DNA of 22,790 nucleotides from Bacteroidales bacterium. Its GTDB lineage: Bacteria; Bacteroidota; Bacteroidia; Bacteroidales; WCHB1-69. Shown here piece by piece: positions 1-8,400 of this stretch (the stretch's first letter is position 1; each line of letters begins with the position of its first letter). The stretch covers positions 1-22,790 of the forward strand of contig JAGCRI010000195.1 of the NCBI GenBank assembly GCA_017964755.1. The letters run 5' to 3'. Position numbers and translations under genes: made by a program. A model generated the notes under the pieces. The model was not told the DNA's origin. It did no database searches and saw only the letters and a list, made by a program, of their open reading frames with translations.

Positions 1-1
1 A

Positions 2-1309
2 GCATTAGCGTCTAAATTTGATGAAGAATACTCTTTTCCTCTCTCAGAAGTAAAGTTTCCTGAAAGAAGTCACACGGAAATTGACAGACTGATAGAGGCT
101 AATGAGAAAGAAACGGCTGAAAACAACGCCACGCTGCTCGCTTTGCAGTCGCATATAGAAATGCTCACACGGCTTAAGACGGAGCACGACTCGAAATTGG
201 ATCTCTACTTGGCAGGGCTGAACTCTGAAAAGGCGGCGGAAGGACAAATTGCTGTTATAGAAGGTTTTGCACCGACAGAAAATGATTCTGAACTTTCAAA
301 GAATCTCGAATCTTTGGATGTCTATTATATGAAAGAAGAGGCTAAAAAAGAGGATAATCCGCCTATAAAACTGAAAAACAATTTCTTTGCTTCTCTTTTT
401 GAGCCGATAGGCAATCTCTATATGCTTCCCAAGTACGGTGAACTTGACCTCACCCCGTTTTTTGCGCCGTTCTATATGCTCTTCTTCGGGCTTTGCCTCG
501 GCGATATGGGCTACGGGCTGCTTCTATTCATCGCTGGTTTTGTTGGGAGTTTTAAACTTCCGAAATTCAAAAATTACGCCAAACTCGTTATGCTTTTGGG
601 ACTCGGTTCTATCATAATGCCGGCAATGACAGGCACTTTCTTCGGCGTTTCATTGTACGACCACGTTGCAATGCCGCAGTGGCTCTACGACAACTGGTAC
701 AATCCCGACACAATCAATATAAAAATGTTCTGGTTCGCGCTCATTTTCGGTGTTTTCCAGATTTGCGTCGGCCGGTTGATTTCAGCGTTCTACGCTTTTA
801 AGCAGCAGGGTTGGCAATACGGACTTGCAAACATCGGCTGGGCGGTCTTTACTGTCTGGGCTGCGATTTTCTTCGCGGAGTGGCAAGGCGGATTTACGAT
901 CCTTACACCTGTCGCAACTTATATAATGTTAGGAATATCAGGTGTTTGCATTATCTTCTTCAGCAAGATTACCAACAATATTTTCTTCAGAATAGCCGGC
1001 GGCGTGAAAGCAGTTTATGATGTTACAGGGCTGCTCGGCGATATTCTCTCATACGTCCGTCTGTTCGGGTTGGGTGCCGCCGGCGGCATTCTAGGCCTCG
1101 TGATGAATCAGATAGCGTTAAGCCTTGGCACAGTGCCGTATGTCGGCTGGCTGCTGTTTGTCATCATGATAATCATCGGACACTCGCTCGTGCTATTTCT
1201 CTCTTGTCTGGGCGCATTCGTCCACCCGATACGTCTCACCTTCGTGGAGTTTTACAAAAACGCCAATTTTCAGGGAGGCGGTCGCAAATTCAACCCTTTG
1301 AAAAAATAA
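2..1309 (+). CDS. V-type ATP synthase subunit I, 5'-truncated by window edge
   Basis: This is the membrane stator/ion-channel subunit (I, equivalent to eukaryotic subunit a) of a V/A-type ATPase. The frame is open from base 2, so 435 C-terminal residues are visible and the true start lies outside; the TTG at 143 is not a real start. The first ~130 visible residues are the charged, partly coiled cytoplasmic arm. The rest is a multi-span membrane domain that opens with the conserved block around DLTPFFAPFYMLFFG and LGDMGYG. The block SYVRLFGLGAA near the end carries the Arg expected to face the rotor-ring carboxylate. Subunit K follows after 62 bases on the same strand, as in Bacteroides-type V-ATPase operons. 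Family assignment is secure. Whether the coupling ion is H+ or Na+ cannot be read from this subunit. Confidence 0.93.
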   Translation, partial: ALASKFDEEYSFPLSEVKFPERSHTEIDRLIEANEKETAENNATLLALQSHIEMLTRLKTEHDSKLDLYLAGLNSEKAAEGQIAVIEGFAPTENDSELSKNLESLDVYYMKEEAKKEDNPPIKLKNNFFASLFEPIGNLYMLPKYGELDLTPFFAPFYMLFFGLCLGDMGYGLLLFIAGFVGSFKLPKFKNYAKLVMLLGLGSIIMPAMTGTFFGVSLYDHVAMPQWLYDNWYNPDTINIKMFWFALIFGVFQICVGRLISAFYAFKQQGWQYGLANIGWAVFTVWAAIFFAEWQGGFTILTPVATYIMLGISGVCIIFFSKITNNIFFRIAGGVKAVYDVTGLLGDILSYVRLFGLGAAGGILGLVMNQIALSLGTVPYVGWLLFVIMIIIGHSLVLFLSCLGAFVHPIRLTFVEFYKNANFQGGGRKFNPLKK

Positions 1310-1371
1310 AAACAACAGTTATAACGAAATAAATAATTAATTCAATATCAACAAATTAAAAACAAAAAACT

Positions 1372-1824
1372 ATGGGAACATCATTAATTTTAGCGTATGC
1401 CGGAATGGCTGTAATGTTAGGGCTGACCTGTGTCGGCAGTGCAATGGGCGTTGTCATCGGCGGTAACGCTGTTGTCGCTTCACTGAAAAAGAATCCTGAC
1501 ATTTTCGGCTCGGGAATGATTTTGGCTGCTTTGCCGTCAACGCAAGGTCTTTACGGCTTCGCGGCATTCTTCATGCTCAACAGCTCGCTTCAGGGCATTG
1601 GTGATGGACTCGCGCTTGTGCAGGGTCTCGCCGTATTCGCTGCGGCTCTGGCACTCGGTATTGCCGGTCTTATCTCCGCTATCCACCAAGGACGCCTCGT
1701 GGCAAACGGTATCACTGAGATGGGCAACGGGCACGATGTCTTCAGCAGCACCCTCATTTTGGCCGTTTTCCCCGAACTCTACGCCATCTTGACCTTTGCC
1801 TGCTCATTCATCGTGATGCCATAA
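1372..1824 (+). CDS. V-type ATP synthase subunit K (rotor-ring proteolipid)
   Basis: A 150-residue, four-helix (two-hairpin) proteolipid that forms the ion-carrying membrane ring. The ATG sits in an A-rich leader typical of the phylum. The first hairpin has LPSTQGLYG (residues 54-62) with no acidic residue. The second hairpin carries the only mid-membrane carboxylate, E135, in VFPELYA. This is the NtpK-type layout with one ion site per two hairpins. L54, T57, Q58, Q106 and E135 line up with the Na+ ligands described for Enterococcus hirae NtpK (L61, T64, Q65, Q110, E139), and the Gln-to-Glu spacing of 29 is identical. It is the last gene of the plus-strand operon and a terminator-like repeat follows. 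The function is secure; Na+ specificity is inferred. Confidence 0.93.
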   Translation: MGTSLILAYAGMAVMLGLTCVGSAMGVVIGGNAVVASLKKNPDIFGSGMILAALPSTQGLYGFAAFFMLNSSLQGIGDGLALVQGLAVFAAALALGIAGLISAIHQGRLVANGITEMGNGHDVFSSTLILAVFPELYAILTFACSFIVMP

Positions 1825-1845
1825 TTGGACCGAACGAACAATTAC

Positions 1846-1909
1846 TCAGCGTATCTCACGTATCTTCGCGTATAAACTCGTGTTGATACAAATGATACGC
1901 TGATTTTTT
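1846..1909 (+). terminator. Candidate terminator of the V-ATPase operon
   Basis: A perfect 10-base inverted repeat (TCAGCGTATC at 1846-1855, GATACGCTGA at 1894-1903) is followed by TTTTTTA on the plus strand, 21 bases after the subunit K stop. The 38-base loop is long for an intrinsic terminator, but a smaller CACG/CGTG pairing inside it (1857-1860 with 1879-1882) could shorten it. No T-run follows on the minus strand, so it would serve the ATPase operon and not folD. The remaining ~100 bases to folD are AT-rich with no gene that I can see. Confidence 0.5.
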
Positions 1910-2007
1910 ATGATACGAAATGTCTTTTACTCCACGTATTTCGCTTATCTTTGATATAAATTCGTGTAACTCCGTGCAATACGCAGGGAACATCTACTAC
2001 AAACAAA

Positions 2008-2883
2008 TTACTTTTTCCCCTCATACGCTTTCATCACGTTGAGCAGCAGCGCTGTCATGGTAAGGCGCCCTACCCCACCGGGAACGGGTGTGATTTGCGA
2101 GCATAACGGTGCGACCTCATCAAATTTAACGTCACCGCATATACGGTAGCCCTTTTCATTGTCGGGGTCAGGCAGGCGGTGCACGCCAATATCAACTACT
2201 ACAGCGCCTTTTTTAACGTAGTCGGCGGTTATCATTTCGGGCTTGCCAATGGCGACAAACAAAATATCGGCTTCGCGGCAGACGTCCTGCAGATTTTGTG
2301 TATGGCTGTGGCATACTGTCACCGTAGCATTGCCTCCTGCACTCTTTTGAGAGAGCAGCATCGCAAGCGGTTTGCCCACAATGTTGCTGCGTCCCACCAC
2401 AACACAATGTTTCCCTTCTGTTTCAATGCCTGCGCGCTCAAGCAGCAGCATTGTGCCATATGGCGTAGCAGGCACGAAAAGCGGCTCACCCAGCAGCAGA
2501 TTCCCCATATTTGACGGGTGAAGAGAGTCAACATCCTTTTTCGGATTTATCCACTCTATTACTTTTTCAGACGAAATGTGTTTTGGTAGCGGCAACTGCA
2601 AAATGTAGCCGTCAATCTCATCATCTTCGTTCAGGAAACTGATTACAGAAATAAGCTCCTCTTCTGCCGTAGTCTCCGGAAATTTGTAAACCGATGAAAT
2701 ATAGCCCACTTCACGGCATGCCCGTTCAATGCTCTGCACGTATGTCAGCGAAGCGCCGTCGTTGCCCACCACCACCGCGGCAAGATGCGGAGCCGGCTTT
2801 CCCTTGTCCAATAATGACTTGACTTTCGCTGCAATTTCAGATTTTATCTCATCTGCTATCTGTTTTCCGTCTATAATGTTCAT
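2008..2883 (-). CDS. folD: FolD-like methylenetetrahydrofolate dehydrogenase/cyclohydrolase with altered active site
   Basis: FolD normally oxidises 5,10-methylene-THF to methenyl-THF with NAD(P)+ and then hydrolyses it to 10-formyl-THF in the cytosol. The chosen start gives MNIIDGKQIADE, the usual family N-terminus, and 291 residues, a normal length. An ATG 12 bases upstream (2895) is possible. A longer frame to 2934 would translate through a terminator hairpin and is rejected. Conserved parts are present: Y48, DGYILQLPLP (91-100), the Rossmann loop VVGRSNIVGKPLA (163-175) and PVPGGVG (266-272). Three hallmark positions are changed: I52 replaces the catalytic Lys (E. coli K54), S120 replaces the Gly after the catalytic Asp (D119, E. 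coli D121), and R273 replaces Pro in PGGVGP. Fold membership is certain. Full bifunctional activity is doubtful. Confidence 0.88.
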   Translation of the reverse strand: MNIIDGKQIADEIKSEIAAKVKSLLDKGKPAPHLAAVVVGNDGASLTYVQSIERACREVGYISSVYKFPETTAEEELISVISFLNEDDEIDGYILQLPLPKHISSEKVIEWINPKKDVDSLHPSNMGNLLLGEPLFVPATPYGTMLLLERAGIETEGKHCVVVGRSNIVGKPLAMLLSQKSAGGNATVTVCHSHTQNLQDVCREADILFVAIGKPEMITADYVKKGAVVVDIGVHRLPDPDNEKGYRICGDVKFDEVAPLCSQITPVPGGVGRLTMTALLLNVMKAYEGKK

Positions 2884-2895
2884 CTTCTTTTCCAT

Positions 2896-2930
2896 AAAAA
2901 AACAATCCGAGGAATTGCTTCCCCGGATTG
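2896..2930 (-). terminator. Intrinsic terminator after the OmpA gene, abutting folD
   Basis: Read on the minus strand, CAATCCGGGG and CCTCGGATTG (one mismatch) pair around an 8-base loop and are followed by seven Ts (complement of 2896-2902). It lies 19 bases after the OmpA-protein stop. Its T-run ends directly at the ATG at 2895, so folD mRNA must come from read-through or from a promoter I could not identify. It also rules out the longer folD reading frame. Confidence 0.85.
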
Positions 2931-2949
2931 CCACGTAAATTAATAATTT

Positions 2950-5466
2950 CTATTTGTCAAAAATAAGCATCTGTCTGTCTTTGTCAATCTTATAAGAGCC
3001 GAATTCATCGGTAATATAATCTCCACCTATGACAAAATTGGTGTTAATGCCTTTCTTTACGATAACTTTCACATTTTCAGCGTAATCTTCGCCAAGTTTC
3101 AAGTCGTTGAGATAAAGAATAGCATCTTCTTTAATAGAACCGTCTTCGTTAATTGCTTTTTCTTTCTCTTCAAAATCGTTGATAGTAATAATATGAGTCT
3201 GTAAGAACTTGAAAGCATCGTTATAATTCATGTAAATATCCGAACTGCCTGGTGCAAGCTCAAAAGTGAAAGTCTTATTATTGGCGATACAAGTACCTTT
3301 AGCCACATCATTTTCAATAGTAACTGCAAGAGTCTTCTCGATGACAACAGCAATTGGCTTCGGAGTCTCTACAGTTTCAATATTGTCGCTCTTCGGAACG
3401 TAGTCGTCACGCAGAATCATAAACTCAGTACGACGGTTAAGCTGGTGGGCAGCTTCTTGCTCGTCACGAGACTTAAGACCTGTGATGTAAACCTCTGTCA
3501 GTTCAGTGCCCTTCTTGAAAGTAAACGGTTTGCGGTTATATGAAATGGTTATATCCTTATCCAATTTGCGAGGTTTATATTCACCATACCCTTTCGGAAC
3601 GATACGGTCGGCAGCAATGCCCTTTTCATTAATAAGGAAGTCAACGCAAGACTGTGCACGCCGTTGTGACAGATCTTCATTATATTTGTCATCAGCACGG
3701 AAGTCGGTGTGTGAACGCAACTCAACAACAAGAGTCGGGTTTTTGACCATTATGTCATAAAGTGTCATCAAAGAGTCCTTATACTGTGGTTTGAGGTCTG
3801 CCTTGTCCAAATCGTAGAGAATTTCAGGAAGGACAATCGGGTCTTTCGGGAACGGTGTCAACAGGAAGTCCTGTTTCAAATCTGTATTTTCAGTGAGTCC
3901 GACTGTAGTTTGAGTTGCAGTGTTGTGTTCATCCCAATATCCTGATTTTGTAACATGCATATTATATGTGACATTTTCTAAGATTTTGGTCTTATCGAAA
4001 TGATAGTATCCCTTGACATCAGTTTTTGCGAGATAGGATTTCCCGTCTGAGCCGATAATTTCGACATCAGCGCCGTCAATAGGCTGGCGTGTCAGTTCAT
4101 CTTTTACAAAACCAGAAAGAGTGAATACGAGTGGGCGGAGAAGGAAATAATAAATGTCATCACCGCCACGACCGCCAGGACGGTTTGATGAGAAATAGCC
4201 TTTTTCGACATACTCGAATTTCGATTTCGGGTCAATAACCTTAGCGTCATCAAACATGATACCTATGTCATCATAACTTGAGTTAATAGGTGCCATCAGG
4301 TTCTCAACCTCCTGACACTGTCCGTTCACAATTTTAGAATAATAGATGTCAAGACCGCCAAGTCCGGGGTGTCCGTCAGATGAAAAATATAGCATTGTGT
4401 CACCGCGGAGAGCTGGAAAGACCTCCTGCCCTGCTGTATTGACATTGGGACCGAGGTTGGTAATATTGCTAAACTTGCCGCTCTTCTTGGTACGTGTTGC
4501 CTTGTAGATGTCGTATCCGCCATAGCCGCCAGGTATATTCGATGAGAAATATATTGTCAGCTCATCGGCAGTGATAAACGGGTGGACAAAATTGAAACTG
4601 TCGGCTCCAAGTTCAACCTTTTCAGGTTCGCTCCATGACTTTCCTTTCTTTGAAGCAGAATAGATATAACAGCCATAAACCTGTTTTTTGTCCTGCGGGC
4701 ATTTAGTCAGGTAAAGTGTTGTCCCTTTTGCATTGGCAGAAGCCTCACCCTCATTCACAGCGGAGTTCAAGATTCCTGCATCATCGAGCGTTGTTGTCGG
4801 GGACCATTCACCCGGCCACTCGGTGTTTTTACTTTTGGGCTTGTCGGACTTGTACAAGTCGGAAAACTCGCCGCCTGTCCATTGGTTGCCGCCTTTACCC
4901 TGCGACCCCTCGCGGTCGGAGGTGAATATTATCTGGTTCTGCTTTGCGGGGTTGCCCCAGCGCGGAGCCCAGTCATTCTGGCGTGTGTTGAATTTCTTAA
5001 AATTCTCGACCTCATAACGTGTCGGATTTTCTGTCCACGTCTTAGCCTTCTGGCACGACTCAATCATTTTGTCGGCACGCGGGTCTTCTGGCATACGTTT
5101 CTTAAATTGTTGATAATACTGCAAAGCCTTATCATATTCGCCTTTTGAAAGGTAAATGCCGCCCATATGAAAAAGAAGCATCGGATTGTCTTTCTGATAA
5201 TTCTTCTTTTCAAGACGCTGATAGAATTTTTCCGCGTTCTTAACATCGCCGAGTATTCGATAACACTCAGCTATCTGATAAGTTACACGACGCGATTCTA
5301 TCTGGTTGCTTTTGATTTTGTTTATCCCGCGCTTATAGCCTTCCAAAGCCTTCTCATACTTGCAATATTTGAAGTCCTTGTCAGCATCTTTCACTGATTG
5401 AGGAAAGGCAGAAAGCGAGATGAACAAAACTGCCGCAAGTGTTAAAAACAATTTATAGATTCTCAT
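2950..5466 (-). CDS. PorE-like OmpA-family protein: TPR, PD40 propeller, CRD, OmpA domain and extra C-terminal domain
   Basis: An 838-residue exported protein. Order of parts: Sec signal peptide (1-23, no lipobox Cys); TPR-like helices (~24-145); PD40/WD40-like propeller blades with FSSN..GG..DIY signatures (~160-440); a carboxypeptidase-regulatory-like beta sandwich (~448-535, SGFVKDELTRQPIDGADV); and an OmpA C-like peptidoglycan-binding domain (~545-690) with SHTDFRADDKYNEDLSQRRA and LNRRTEF. This order matches PorE (PG1058) of the Porphyromonas gingivalis type IX secretion machinery, so it probably anchors an envelope complex to peptidoglycan. Many Bacteroidota carry several such paralogues, so PorE identity is inferred. 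Residues ~720-838 form an extra domain resembling a retropepsin fold, in which the catalytic DTG motif reads LAPGSS. The start is 17 bases after the secDF stop, indicating co-transcription, and a terminator follows. Confidence 0.85.
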   Translation of the reverse strand: MRIYKLFLTLAAVLFISLSAFPQSVKDADKDFKYCKYEKALEGYKRGINKIKSNQIESRRVTYQIAECYRILGDVKNAEKFYQRLEKKNYQKDNPMLLFHMGGIYLSKGEYDKALQYYQQFKKRMPEDPRADKMIESCQKAKTWTENPTRYEVENFKKFNTRQNDWAPRWGNPAKQNQIIFTSDREGSQGKGGNQWTGGEFSDLYKSDKPKSKNTEWPGEWSPTTTLDDAGILNSAVNEGEASANAKGTTLYLTKCPQDKKQVYGCYIYSASKKGKSWSEPEKVELGADSFNFVHPFITADELTIYFSSNIPGGYGGYDIYKATRTKKSGKFSNITNLGPNVNTAGQEVFPALRGDTMLYFSSDGHPGLGGLDIYYSKIVNGQCQEVENLMAPINSSYDDIGIMFDDAKVIDPKSKFEYVEKGYFSSNRPGGRGGDDIYYFLLRPLVFTLSGFVKDELTRQPIDGADVEIIGSDGKSYLAKTDVKGYYHFDKTKILENVTYNMHVTKSGYWDEHNTATQTTVGLTENTDLKQDFLLTPFPKDPIVLPEILYDLDKADLKPQYKDSLMTLYDIMVKNPTLVVELRSHTDFRADDKYNEDLSQRRAQSCVDFLINEKGIAADRIVPKGYGEYKPRKLDKDITISYNRKPFTFKKGTELTEVYITGLKSRDEQEAAHQLNRRTEFMILRDDYVPKSDNIETVETPKPIAVVIEKTLAVTIENDVAKGTCIANNKTFTFELAPGSSDIYMNYNDAFKFLQTHIITINDFEEKEKAINEDGSIKEDAILYLNDLKLGEDYAENVKVIVKKGINTNFVIGGDYITDEFGSYKIDKDRQMLIFDK

Positions 5467-5483
5467 ATATATGATTTTTAAAA

Positions 5484-8400
5484 TTATTTCATCAATTCAA
5501 CTTTTTTCTCTTTTTTACCTTTGCCAGAGATTCTGAAAAGATCGAATGCGAGCGGTGTCGCAACGAGAATACCTGAATAGGTACCGATTGTTATACCTGC
5601 AAAGATTGCGAAGATAAATCCACGGATGACCTCGCCACCGAAAAGGAATATTGCAAGCAAAACGAGCAATGTTGTACCGCCGGTGTTGATGCTACGTCCC
5701 ATTGTGCTGTTGATAGCGCCATTGAAGTTGAGATAATGATCACGTTTCGGATAGAGTGTCAGGTTTTCACGGACACGGTCGTAGATGACCACAACATTGT
5801 TGATAGAATAACCGATAACTGTCAGGATAGCGGCTATAAACTGCTGGTCAACTTCCATTGAGAACGGCATAATCTTGTAGAAGAGTGAGAAGAGGCCGAT
5901 TGTGATAAGGCTGTCGTGTACCAAAGCCACAACGCCGCCAAGACCGAACTTCCAATTTCTGAATCGTAAAGCTATATATATAAATATGAGTACAAGGGAA
6001 ATAAGGACAGCCCAGATTGTCTTGCCCAAAAGCTCGCGGGCAATTGTCGGCTGCACTTTCTGTGAACTCTGGATTCCGCGCGGGTCAACCTGCTGGCAGA
6101 AATCAGATTCTGTAATTGACTCCTTGGCATAAAATCCTTTCAAAGCATTGTAAAGTTTCTTTTCGCATTCACGGTCAACTGCAGGATCGGCTTCATTGAT
6201 CTTATAGTTGGTGGTGATACGTATCTGGTTATCTTTACCGAATGTCTTGACCTCAGGGCTACCGCCAAATTCAGCGACAATAGCGTCACGCACCTCGTTA
6301 GTCTTGACTTCCTGGTCGAAGCGGACAACATAGTTACGACCGCCTGTGAAGTCGATACCCGGCTGAAGGCCTTGTACGAAGAATGACACTATTGAGATTA
6401 TTATCAGAGAGCATGACAAGATGTAGAAAACTTTTCTCTTTGACAAGAAATCTATATTCAGGCCAACGAAAGCGTTGATGGTCTTGCTGTTACCGAACTT
6501 AAGGTCTTTACCTTTAGCCATACGTGCTTCAAAAACGAGACGTGCGATAAAGATTGCAGTGAACAGAGATGAAAGGATACCGATGATAAGTGTTGTTGCG
6601 AAGCCCTGAACAGGACCTGAGCCAAGAATATAGAGGACAATAGCGGTAATCAACGTGGTTACGTTACCGTCAATAATAGCTGAATAGGCGTTTTTGAAAC
6701 CTTCGTCAACAGCGAGACGGGAGCCTTTGCCTGCGCGCACCTCCTCACGGATACGCTCGAAAATAAGCACGTTGGCGTCAACTGCCATACCGAGGGTAAG
6801 CACGATACCTGCGATACCCGGCAATGTAAGGACTGCGCCGACAGAAGCAAGCACGCCGAAAATAAAGAATACGTTGGCGACCAATGCGAGGTCAGCGACA
6901 AGACCGGCGCGGCTGTAATAGAGGAACATATAAAGAAGCACTATCACAAATGCCATAAGGAATGACATCAAACCTGAATTGATTGATTCCTGACCGAGTG
7001 TAGGTCCGACAACTTCAGATTGGACGATGTCAACTTTAGCCTCAAGGTTACCTGAGTTAATAACGGTTGCCAAGTCCTTCGCCTCTTCGATGGTGAAGTT
7101 ACCTGAAATCTCAGAATTGCCATTCGGAATCTCGCTGTTGATACGAGGATATGAATATACGAAATTATCAAGAACGATAGCGATGAAAGTTGTCTTTGAC
7201 TTGTTGTCAACTGCTGCGCGTGTTATTTTGCGCCATTCGTCAGCAGCCTGATCTTCCATTGACATTGTAACCACAGTGCGGTTATTCTGGTCAACATCCT
7301 GACGGGCTGTGCGGACAACGCGGTTGCCGTCGATAGTTTCTGAGCTGAGTTTTGGCCCTATGCGTGCATTATTCTTTTTCAATGGAACAAGAGGGAATAC
7401 ATTTGTGTTTCTTTCAGGTTTGCCCCAGAAGAAGACAACGTCATTAATTGCGAGAATTTCTTTAAGCTGTGGCAGAAGTGCATCAACTTCCTTCATATCA
7501 GCTTCTTTGAAATAACCAATAACAAGTCCGTCAGTACCAGCGACAGCCTTACTCATAATAGCCATATTCTTGGTATCAGATGCAAGTTCATCGAGGTCGT
7601 CCTCATCTTCGTCATCGTCAGTTTCAGCGCCAAGAGCCGCCATAGCTGCGGTGTCGGCTTCAAGTTTCAGTGTGTCTTCAGCAGCTTTTTCATCTTTTCC
7701 GTCAGCTGCAAGGTCTTTCGCCAGCTGGGCGTCAGCCTTATAGAAGCGTGTGATTATTGACTCACCGCCTACAGGATCATTATAAACTTCCCAGAACTCA
7801 AGTTTAGCGGTGCTCTTCAACAGGTCGGTAACACGCTCCGGTTCTTTAATACCAGGAAGCTCAACCATGATTCTGCCGCCCTGCAGACGCTGAAGATTCG
7901 GCTGTGCAACACCGAAACGGTCAATACGGGTGCGCAGAATCTTGAAGGTTCTGTCAACGATGTCATTTGATTCAGTCTTGATAAAACTGACTATTTCGTC
8001 ATCAGTGCCGTTTTTCAAATTGGCGCGTCTGCCAAAATAGGTGCGCAGGTTGGCATTTTCCATGCCAAGCGCTTTCTTCTGCGCAGCAAACTCAGCAACA
8101 AAATTGTCAATAAAATCGCCGCTGCCTTCAACGAATTTGCCATTTGCATTCTCAAAGGTCGTCTTGAAAAGCTGGTCTTCGCGAGCGACAGGGTCAGCAA
8201 GGCTGTAAACGACTTCCGGAATGGAGATTTCGAGGGTTACGTTCATACCGCCCTTCAAATCCAAACCGAGGTTCAGTTCCTTGTACTTGCATTCTTTGTA
8301 AGTGAACCCCAAAAAGACGCTTGAGTCGTTCATATTCAACAAGTATTGATTTTCACGACGGGTCAAAACAGAGTCAACCAAATGCTTTTCCAACATAACA

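Noticed and set aside
143..1309. TTG at 143 as the start of V-ATPase subunit I
   Set aside because: The frame is open to the window edge and the upstream codons encode typical subunit I arm sequence; the gene is simply truncated.
1904..2007. Possible small RNA or ORF in the V-ATPase/folD gap
   Set aside because: Only AT-rich sequence with imperfect repeats of TGATACG-like words; no promoter, hairpin-plus-T-run or coding signal beyond the terminator already listed.
2884..2934. Upstream extension of the folD reading frame (MAIRGSNSS...)
   Set aside because: These codons are the terminator hairpin and T-run of the preceding gene; FolD homology starts at MNIIDGKQ.
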